From positions 14,221,001 to 14,285,000 of the forward strand of contig LR990059.1 in the NCBI GenBank assembly GCA_905147135.1: a DNA stretch of 64,000 nucleotides, given 5' to 3'. The position numbers were made by a program, and so were the translations under genes. Each line of letters opens with the position of its first letter. Position 1 is the first letter of the stretch. The notes beneath the pieces were generated by a model. That model was not told the DNA's origin and made no database searches. It saw only the letters and a program-made list of their open reading frames with translations. Shown piece after piece: positions 1-10,700 of the stretch. The DNA is from Blastobasis lacticolella (taxonomy: Eukaryota > Arthropoda > Insecta > Lepidoptera > Blastobasidae).

Positions 1-347
1 AAACGTGAGTATTTTATTTATATTTTTTAACTATGAAGTGCAATGTTTCGATTTCATTCTATTTAATATATAAAATGTGGCATTGTCAAATTCATTATTT
101 TTACTTATTTCAGTTTAGTTTTAAATTGTTGTGGTGGTTTTAAGAAGTAAATTGAGTTATTTCAGTTTATTTTTAAAATTCTATTGCTTTTCTTGCAACA
201 TTAAAACCTATTACAGTTTTTTATTAAAATGTGATAAGAGTTGGGTAAAACTTTTGTTTTTATCTCAGTTTATTATTAATAGCAAAGTAAATTGAATTGA
301 TGTTATTGTGAGTTATTACTTTTTCTGATTATCTAGGCGCTGCGACT
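1..347. other. AT-rich noncoding flank
   Basis: No coding sequence is seen. The stretch ends in a plausible 3' splice site at about 335 (pyrimidine run then TAG), just before the first Met of the decayed plus-strand gene, so part of it may be that gene's first intron. Confidence 0.5.
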
Positions 348-2009
348 ATGGTAAAAAGGTTTTCAAGAGGACGAAAGATTTTAGGTCTACTAAATATCCC
401 AACAGTCGAAAATGAGGAAGAATTCGTGTCAGAAGTAATGGACATTGATTCAGCTCTATTGGTAAGGCACTTATTATGTACTTCCTTATAACCACGTTAC
501 CATTTCCAAACATAAAGTAAGCGCAAATCTAATCAACAGCTTTGTTTCAGGATTCACAAGATCAAGATAATATTATAACTAACATGGAAAATATTGATCC
601 CTCAAACGAAAACTTTGATTTGATATTAAGTTATTTAGAAGTGAGTACCTACTCTGTTTTCACCGTCCATTTGAAATAATTATTTCAATTAGTTTAACAA
701 GTTATCTGAAAACAAAAGAGATCCATTTTAATTATTACTTACCTTTTACAGAAACCTCAGACGTCAATTCCGGTTGAAATGAACAACAACATTACTACCA
801 AACAGGACCAGACTGTTCCTGTAAAAGAAAGTCAAAAAAGTTTTCCTTTGAGTCTTGTACCTCACTATGATAGTGAATCGTCCATAGAAGACGAGAAGAC
901 AGAGGCTAATGCTGCGCGTCGTTCATTTACCAGTTCAAGCTTCTCTTCAAGTTCGTCTGAATCCTCCTCAGATTCGGACAGTTCAACGTCTTGTGATAAA
1001 TTTGAGCGAACAAAAGATAGTCCTGTTCACTGAACAGGAACTGCGACCTGGCCGGATTGCGAATGATTCTTCTGCAGAATCGAGCCAAGATGACATTATT
1101 GAGAATACGCCGGAGAAAGATCAGTCGAAATATAGCAGAGATAAAGTAATTTTCAGTTTGGTTTCTGTTTTCGGATTCCTTATAATTTTTTTATTTATTT
1201 TGTTCTTTTATTTCATTGCAGCTACAACCTGCTATTAATTCTGCCTCACGTAGATGCTGCTTTAATAGCAATTTGAGGACAATATATCCAATATACACCG
1301 ATGAGAATGATGTGGATGACGATGTCGCAGATCCAACGTTTGTTTCCGAAGACCCACTTGCTGAGAGCCGTAGAAGGATGTTTATGAAACCTCAAGTTCT
1401 TCGGATTCCGAGTCTGAAATTGAGATTGAGCAAAAAGGTCGTAAACGAACCCGGCGTCCACAGAAATGGAAACAAAATAAAATAAAACGATTGAGAAATC
1501 TTGGAGAAGAATATGTATCGCTTTCTAAGACTAAAAAAACGATTCCAAGCCGCTGTCTTAAAATACCATGTGGAGAGAAATGCCGCTTAAAATGTTCTCA
1601 AAATATTAGCACTGAGGAAAGGTATGAAATATTTTGTAATTTCTGGAAATTAGGTGATTTAAGTGCCCAAAGAGCTTTTATTAATTCGTCTATGGTTGAT
1701 CTGATACCCAAGTATAAATACACAAACGCAGGAAAGCCAAGAGCTCCAAACAAGACCTACTACCTTACCTCAAATAATGTCAGGATTAGAGTCTGTAAAT
1801 TATTTTTCAAAAGCACTCTAGATGTGACTGATCGCATGATACATACAATCCAGCACAAAAAAGACAGCACTGGAATAATTCAAGGAGACCTTCGAGGAAA
1901 GCATGGGAACCACAGACTCCTTCATATTATCAAAACATCTACGATTCCATATTATCTGGATGAGTTAAAACCTATTTCTAATCTATGCTATTCAAATTTT
2001 TTATGGTAA
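348..2009 (+). pseudogene. Decayed multi-exon gene of an insect multicopy (probably transposon-derived) family
   Basis: Exons read 348-461 (starts MVKRFSRGRK), 551-640, 752-1145 and 1222-2009, with GT..AG introns. The protein is acidic and Ser-rich (Ser run at about 930-1000), then basic with a Cys cluster (IPCGEKCRLKCS at about 1563-1600), then a stretch ending GKHGNH at about 1900. From memory this order matches a large family of uncharacterised arthropod proteins that may carry a nuclease-like domain further on; I cannot name it. The frame breaks twice, at about 1000-1033 and 1372-1400. The expected long C-terminal part is absent: the last 20 or so residues run into a tandem-duplicated noncoding block. 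It is therefore a truncated, frameshifted copy. An alternative is a real gene with mis-drawn introns, which I think less likely. Confidence 0.6.
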
Positions 2010-2735
2010 TTTTAAAGTATTGAGTGCGACGATATAAAAGAGTTATATTTTTTTAGAGTTGTAGTTTGTTAGAGTTTTTGATGTTTTTAAAGTTGATTAT
2101 GTTTCAAGCTCCGCATCTCAATTATTCCAAAGTCTAGGTTGAATAAAAAAAACCTTAGCAAGTAATTTATGGAGTCCCAATTTCGTTAAGGTTAATTTTT
2201 TAGAATTTTTTGATGATTATTTTTAGGTATTAAGATTAACGTGAGGATTTCTACCTTACTCAATGAGTATTAAACGAGGCTGATTAAGTTTATGCTAGAA
2301 GTTCCTACTTTTTATGTTATTTTCATATTTTTACTTATGATTCGATTATCTGGATAAGTTAAAACCTATTCTTAATCTATGCTATTCTAATTTTCTATGG
2401 TAATTTTACAGTATTAAGTGCGACGGTATAAAAGACTTATATTTGCTTAGAGTTGTAGTATGTTTGAGTTTTGATGTTTTTAAAGTTTATTATGTTTTAA
2501 GCTCCAGATCTCAATTATTCCCAAGTCTAGGTTGAATAAAAAGTGCCTTAGCAAGTACTTTATGGAGTCTCAATTTCGTTAAGGTTCATTATATTTGAAT
2601 TTTTTGATGATTATATTTAGGTATTAAGATTAACGTGATGATTTCTACCTTACTCAATGGGTATTAAACGAGGCTGATTAAGTTTATGTTAGAAGTTCCT
2701 ACTTTTTATGTTATTTTCATATTTTTGTTACTAGT
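1945..2735 (+). repeat. Tandem duplication, period 394 bp
   Basis: The block from about 1945 is repeated from about 2339. For example ATTATCTGGAT occurs at 1951 and 2345, and the closing GTTCCTACTTTTTATG also recurs. The copies differ by scattered substitutions. The first copy supplies the last codons and stop of the upstream decayed reading frame. Confidence 0.85.
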
Positions 2736-4600
2736 TTGTAAGTCTTTAAGTGCAAAGCAATAAGACTAAAAGTTTATGTTGATTAAAACTGTATTAAAGC
2801 AAAGTCCTTGTTTTGATTTTCACTGTTTATATCAAATAATTCTTTGAATATAGAACTGATTTCAGTTTCAAATTATATATTTTTTAAATAGTATTAATAA
2901 AAAAGGGCAATGTTTTGATATACATTTCAGTAGTCGTATACTTACAGCTCAAAAGAGAAACAAGTCTTATTTCTACCTTTGATTTAATTTTTCTTTTAAA
3001 ATAAAAGAGAACTATTCAGTTTTGTGCCATAGCTGATGTGGGTTTGAATAATTTGGTTTTGTAATAAACTGAAATAAGTCACAAGATTCTTTTTCTTTTT
3101 AGTTTTTTTCGGTGTTCCTAATATTGTTGAATGGTAATTTATATACCAAATTAAAGGCCGATATCTCTTTCTTTCAATTCCTTTCTTTTATTTTGAGAAA
3201 TCAGAAAACTTTTACCTTTTTTTCATTATTTAGTGCAACAAGTCAAACATGCAAAACTTATAACGTGATTTCCCAAAATGTTGTATTTTTGTTTTATTTC
3301 TTTTTATTATTAAGCGTGCGGTATGTACTTAACATTGTTATCAGTCGCAACAGTTACCTTATTAAATATCAAATTTTGCAAATAAAATAGGAAACTTTAG
3401 GTCTAATTGATTATCTAGTGAAATGTACTATTTGTGTAAATGACTGTTTGTTTCTAAATAAAAAAATAAAAAAAAATAATGTAACTAAACTAAACATCTC
3501 TAACTAAAATTTGCAATACTCAGGGTCTATGGACGCAGTAATCACTTTCAATCTGGTGACCCGATGGGAGCACATTGGAGAGTTCCTTTAATTCTACCAG
3601 AAGGTATTTGGCGGGATAGTTTCAAAGAAATAAATATTCAACAAAACAGTTTAATAAGTGTATTAAAATAATTAAGCTATAATACAATAAAAATAGCAAA
3701 AAATAAAATTCTAACATGAATTTTGGATAGTTGGGGCGCCGATTGAAACTCTGTTTCTGTTTCATTTATGAGTCCATACTATTGACCGACATATTATAAA
3801 TATAAAAAAAAAATATAGTAAACCGCTCGCTCTCGCATATAACCGTCCGCATCTGACTGACCGCCCCCATATTGCCTAATGGCCGACGGCAAATCTTCAC
3901 ATGGTGTTTTGCAGAGTCTCAGTCAATAGACTCTTAGTTTTAATCGTGGAAGTAGACTCCTATTTACTGAGTGGTGCTTATCGCACTTTCGGATTAGGTG
4001 TAGTAAGGATGTTGGCCCGTAAACGTGTTTTAGTTCGGTAATTACTTAAACAGCATATTGGTTGTGTGTCCGGCGTATTTGAATCGGACGAATTAGCGTT
4101 GTCATTCAGAATGGGATTGAACCTTGTCTAAGTAAATCACTCTTCATTAACCAGGGATGTCAAGTCAAGTCAAATAATTTTTATTTAATTTAGGTTAACA
4201 AAACTGTTATGATGGGCAAACTTTTCCCATTGCATGTTAATGTTTCTAACAGAATATATGGCGGGCCATGTTTCACAATTTTAGGCTATATTTCATTAAT
4301 GAAATATAAATATTGGTAGTACCAACTTAAGTAGTTCCTGAAACACACTCGACATTTCAACGCAGTTGCGATGAAAGTGTAGTGAATAACCACGAAAGTC
4401 TTAAAACAAAAATTAGTTTGTTCGTTGTAATACTTCGATATTAGAAAATTCACTTTCTGAGAAAACGTGATAATGGAGAGAAAGCATTAACATAATTTTG
4501 GATTGACACTTAGATGACGTAATATTATAGTAAGAAGAGTATGGGAGTATATAAAATCTGATGGAGCATGACATTATTTTTATTACAGAAAGCTAAAACA
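2736..4600. other. Noncoding, AT-rich; one weak retroelement end
   Basis: No gene is supportable. About 3525-3625 resembles a lepidopteran retroelement 3' end (CTATGGACGCAGTAATCACTTTC). A block near 4370-4410 (GATGAAAGTGTAGTGAATAA) recurs at about 26193-26215 and, in part, at 47323-47350. The rest shows nothing recognisable. Confidence 0.5.
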
Positions 4601-4614
4601 ACCCGTAAACTTAT

Positions 4615-4620
4615 TTTATT
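4615..4620 (-). terminator. Poly(A) signal of CP1
   Basis: AATAAA on the minus strand lies 90 bp beyond the CP1 stop; a second copy is at 4579-4584. Confidence 0.6.
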
Positions 4621-4708
4621 TGTATAAGGTTTTTATAATGTTTACTTAATTTAAAGTAAGTTTTGTACAATAATCATAATAATTGAATAAATCATGGATA
4701 TAAACAAT

Positions 4709-7700
4709 TTAAATCACACCGAATCTCTTCGCTTGATGAATTATTTCAATGACTGAATCCATTGCTTCCAGATTATTTGGCAGAATCTGGTCGGTTGGCA
4801 ACAGGTGACCGTAAACGCCCCTGTCTCTCAGTTCATAGCAATATACCAGAGGCACTTTCAGATGTTCTTTAACCCAATCTATGCTTACGCCACTCGCTTC
4901 GTCTGAAATAAGGAAATATTCTTCAAATTTCACATTTAAGTACCAGAAAGCAACGATATCTTATCGGTGTTTGTCTATGGCAGTGAGTAGACAAATAGGT
5001 AAGCGGGCACATGAAAGATGTGGAATAAGTTATCATGAAGTCTTTCCTTTGCACTATAACATGGGGTTCTTCAAAGGGCATGTCTATAGGTACCTCAAAG
5101 GCATCGCATCCGCTCCCTTTAGGTTGTAGATGTCCTGGACGGCGGTGGCCGCTTTCCATCAGGCGGTATGTCTCCTTAGACAACAAAACAAAATCCTGAT
5201 CGTGCGTAGTCACCGGTGGACATTAACAAGGGATACAGAGATTGAATAGGCATTGGCGTATCTAGGGCTATTTTCCAGGGGGGGCCCGGGCCCCTGAGGT
5301 GGCCGATGAAGCCGAGTCGATTGCCAATGTACAGTCAGTGAGCACGAATCAGCACAATTAAAGCCACCCAACGCGGATCCAGTTTTTAGGTTAGGCGTTA
5401 GTTTTCAGTTGTCACATGACATAGTCGAGATCTGTAATTCTTTTTGAATTTTTGATATGTTGGTTTTTACAGGATTTGGTTGAAGGGGGGCAAAGTAAAA
5501 ATTATAGGTTATCATGAGCAAGCGATCTGAGTTAAAAAAAATTGTCTTTTTAGTGGGGTGATAAATAAATGAATAAGCGAGAGAAGCGAGCTCGGAAATT
5601 TTGGGTTTTAAAACCTAGAGGACAACAACAATGTATTAGCGACCGGAGTGAACTAGATATGTTTTTCATTTTGTGTATTAAAGGCTGGGGTGATCAATGA
5701 ATGAGAGACCGGAGCAAACTCCACAGTTTTGACGTTTAAGGTCTTAAACGCTGGGGTGATAAATGAAAGTTTGAGCGAGTGGAGTGAGCTTTTGACAATT
5801 TGACATATAAAATCCTGAGGTGATTATTGAATGAATGAGCGAGGGAGCGAGCTAGCAATTTTAGACATATTTGGTCTTAACAGCAATGGGTGATCCTCAC
5901 AATAGTAATTTAAGGAAAACAATTATCGCAACGAACTAGGTAAATGATAAGAAAAGTACCTGAAATTTACGAATGAGCGAACGTAGCGAGCTCGAAATTT
6001 TTTACATTTTCATTCGTAAAAATTGGTGTTGGCGTAAAAAACTCGAATTTTTTTGTTTTTTAGGTGCTGTGATTATGTGTGATAATCGTAATAAAAGTAA
6101 TATAAATTATTGAATTAGCTATGGGAGCGCGTACGAAACTTTTAACATTATAGTTTTTATAAGCTGGGGTGATAGTTAAATTAATATTTGAGCGAGCGTA
6201 GCGAGCTCGGAATATTAGCTTTTGAAAGATTTGTAAATAGTATAAAAAACTGTAGCAAATCAATGAGCAACAGATGGAGCTCGAAATTTTTGTCAGTTTT
6301 GTTCTAAAAAGCTGGAGTGATTGTAAAAGTAATAAAATAATTGAGCGAGCGCAGCGAGCTTAGAATTTCTGGCTTTTTGGCTTATAAAACCGTAAGCAAT
6401 TGTGAGTCAGAGTCGGGGCTGCAATTGCGCCCCCCTCTGGATCCGCGCCTGGCCTGGGCACCGCTGGTACCGCTGGTGGTCTCCAAATATTATTCGGCGT
6501 CCATCGGGGGAACATTTGACTATATTATACACTGGTGGACTGAATGATTTTCATTGTAATTTAATTTAATTGTAATGAAATGTGGTTTTCATTTGAAATG
6601 GCTAAGTGTCCTCCTTTCAGAATTCGACGTTTTGTTTAAAAAATGCTTTAAAAAAGAAGAATTCTTTTTAAAAAAGAGCAAAAGTTAGTTCCAACCAAGA
6701 GTAGAGGTTTTAGTTCACCATAATACAATATATAACTACACTCCTTTGCATAAAAAAATTAATGGATTCCTCGGTTGTATTTCATTGAAATTATGTTTTG
6801 CTGAATTTTTTATGTGTCCAGCCCAGAATTTCGTATTGGTACAACCTGGGGTGGGCACCAGACCATTCTGGGGTGGGCACGGCCCACCCACCCTCCCCCC
6901 TACCTACGCCTATGTGAATAGGTTAGGAGACAAGAGGGAAGAGTAGCGAGTTCTTCCTCCGACTAACATTAACTCTTAATGATAAAGACGTGTTACAGTT
7001 CTGGTTTGGGCATGTAGAGAGGATAAAGGAAAGAAGAAGTGTTTGAGTATGGGTGTTTGTAATGATGAGTTATAGAACAAAAGGCGTATCGAAAGTTTAT
7101 AAAGCGTTTTATCAGTATTGCATTAAGTGCTAGCTACCCGTATGAGACAGAGAAGGAGTGATTTTTTATTGTCCTATAGACCATTCTAGAATATTCTAGG
7201 AATGTTTCAGATCTACCAGACTGGCTGTTGGTATAATAGATGTCTTATGTTTTGGTAATCAGCTCGATCGTTCGCCACAAATAAATTAAACTCTCTATCT
7301 CATAACTCATGTTAATGATATTGATCAAATGTAAACCCTTTTTATTGTCTTAATGTACAACAAAATAACATGATTGTTTGATGATATGTTCTTTCAATCT
7401 TGCACAGCAATCTTATTTATTTCTAAGAAACAGCCCCAGTCATTTTCCACGCTTAGCAGCCTTATCGTTCGTCAGGTACGGTGTTGCTTTGGTCCGAAGG
7501 AGATTTATAATTTATAAAAAACTATGCAGTAATTGTGTACATCACTATACTCACAAATAGCTTCAGCTATGTTACCAGTCACATACTGTGTCCCGAATCT
7601 AGTGGCTAAGGCTCCCATCGCACGTCTTCCAACTTGCACCTGAAGCAATTAAATATTATGTTATTCCGACAGTCGGATGAAAACAAAAAAATATTGTTTT

Positions 7701-10700
7701 GGTTCCAGTTTGTTTGATTGGATCAGTTACAATTTGGATCCGTTCAGTTTATTTTGAAAGATCGCCTAATTAGCAGTCAACCTGAAGGCTATTTGTAGAC
7801 CAAATCGTTCAAAGGATTCTAATTGTTTCTAAAATAGCTACCAAGAGTACTTAGTTCAAAGGCCGCCCGGTCAATTTGTTCATCACGCCGTTGAAACTAG
7901 TTTCACATTCCATAATGGGAAACTATTCAACTTAGTTTAAAAACTGGTAAAACTTTATGAACTACAAAAATTGCGATGTAAAATTTTACCGCTACGTTGT
8001 AGTTCGCATAATGCTCTGTTGAATTCCCAATCCTGTCCTGGTCCAACGTATGTTTGAATAGAAGGGTCTATGCTTGCTCCTGTTACTAAAGAGGATAAGA
8101 AAAATTTAAACTTTAGTAAAATTTTACCGCTTCGTCGTAGTTCGCATACTGCTCTGTTGAATTCCCAAAGGGTATTAACAAAAGTTGGCCAGATGAGTGG
8201 AAAGAGAGGTAGATGTCAATTTTGTCGCCAATCGATCTGATGAACGTTGATAGAGATCTGGTTTCTGGCTCTGAGAAGGGTCCTGGTCCAGCGTATGTTT
8301 GAGTAGAAGGGTTTATGCTTGCTCCTGTTACTGAAAAGGATAAGGAAAATTTAAACTTTAGTAAAATTTTACCGCGTTGTCGTAGTTCGCATAATGCTCT
8401 GTTGAATTCCCAAAGGGTATTAACAAAAGTTGGCCAGATGAGTGGAAAGAGAGGTAGATGTCGATTTTGTCGCCAATCGATCTGATGAACGTTAATAGAG
8501 ATCTGGTTTCTGGGTCTGAGAAGGGTCCTGGTCCAGCATATGTTCGAGTAGAAGGGATTATGCTTGCTTCTTTTACTGAAAAGGGCGAGGGAAATGTTAA
8601 TTTTATGTTGAGGGGGATGAATTCTACATCTTCATTTTAAACGAAAATAATACCAAACTTGCTGTAGTAGCCAGCGGGAACCTTACAGATTTTTTTAAAA
8701 TATGGTGGTCGGAGGGGTTCTTTATACCCCCCTCGCTCCTGTTAGCAGCATTTTTTTCTTGGGGCCCGCTTGAAATGCTAAGAATTACTTAAAGAATAAA
8801 TGTGGTGAAGCTCTATATAAAATTTTAATATTCTGGGACCAGTAGACCTCCCACTACCTAAGGTCATTTTGGCGTTAATGTCCCGGTAGTGACATCGCGC
8901 GCGAGGTCTGAGGTCCGTCTTGACCAGGATTTAGAAGACCAGTTAATTACAATGGGGCGACTGAGATCTCACCTCCATGACCCCGTTAACAGGGCACCTG
9001 ACCAGATTAGATCATTATTACACATTCAGTTACCATATGGTGTAGGTTTCATCACGATGCTTTCGGTTCGTGGCGTTTTTATACCCAGGGGGTCTGTACC
9101 AGAAAACGGTCAAGGGAGTATCGATCGTTTCATCTTTAAAGTCCGGTGGCTATAAGCGGAACTATAAACATTAGCTAAAAGATAATAGACAACTCAGACA
9201 AGTCTAGAAACAACAGCGCCTTTCTTCAAAGGTACTAAATATTTAACGTCTATTCCTTGTCCGTTTTCAGAATAGCATAGATATAATAGGTCCGAGATAT
9301 CCGAGTTCTGTCCAAGTCGGTCCAAGTCGCAGTCAAGAGAGTGAAGCCCGCATTTGTACCTATGTTGTTTTAAATTGTATTTTTACAATATCTAATATTT
9401 GGACAACAATAAATAAAAAAATAAAAATATTTGATCATAGTACAACTATTGCAACTATTATAGTCAAATTTCTGTGGTCCGGGTTATCTACAGTACGTCA
9501 AGTTTAGATTGTTGCGTGGCAAGAAAACGAACTACTTAATTTTGATAACACTCTACTTCGTACTTCATACCAGCAAGTATGAAGATTATGGAAAAAGCAA
9601 TAGGAAACGCACGTCCAGCAATAGACTTTTCACAAGCTGTTTCCGTTATGTGTTATGAATCATTTTGTGAAATATTTCACCTACCAAGCCAATTGTTGTT
9701 CCAATTTCTATTCAAATCAACACCATAGTTGGTGTTGTCGATTGGTCTCCTGTTTTTACGCCACAGTCTGTCCTGAAAACACAATATAACCCTATCAGCG
9801 TCAAATTTTATTGACTCTTGAAGAGAGCACCATAAATGTCTTATCAATATCGTGATGAGATACGAGTACGTCTGGAAACTGGATTAATGATAAAGTAATT
9901 AAATTAATAGTATGTTGTAGTAATTACATGGTTTAAAGGTGACCTCCATGTTCAATGTCATTAGACATAATATGGCTAAGTACTTAATTATGTTGAGACT
10001 AGCTGACGAGACTCGTTAATAATTTGGGAGATGCCCCTTGTAGACGGAGATTTGTTTTTATTGTAGTTTGGGGTATTTTCTCTTTTTTTAGTCAGTTCTT
10101 AATTTAAATTTTATATGAATGAGACAGTTAGTTTGATGTAGGAGTGACAGGAGTACAGGCTTTCAATATCGTATTGAAAATAAATGAATACATGAGCCAA
10201 GGTAAACTTATCGTGACAATATAAGAATAAGTTTTAGATAAAAAATAATGTTTTAATCGATGACGAACATAGTACTCGTAGTTGTCCTAACATCTCATTA
10301 TAAATTTTATTTGGCACTTACTGTAGTGTGAGTCCACACATATCCGTCTGGGTTGGTCACTGGGAAAATGTACCATTCGAAGTCCCTTGCTGCAGCCATG
10401 GTCTCAGAATCAGTGCTGGTGACGAGTTCATTGATGAGGTAACAAGCGAACGAAACCGCGATCCACTCCCTTGAATGGATGCCAGCTTCGATAAAGATCA
10501 CCCTCTTTTCACCTCCATGTGTTATTTTCAGACCTTTTATCTCTCGACCTGGAGCGTGTTTAACATTTTGTTAAAAAATTGGAACAAATCAAGGAAACTG
10601 CACCACGCTAATAAAAATATAGATGAAGTTTTTTTGATACGTAGTTATGACAATCTGAATCGGTCAGAGATCAACAAGCTTATCTGCCCCGCAGATGCAG

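Noticed and set aside
7990..8575. All three exon-5 copies used together in one mRNA
   Set aside because: Each extra copy would begin with an in-frame TAA, and the 42-bp gaps are probably too short to be spliced.
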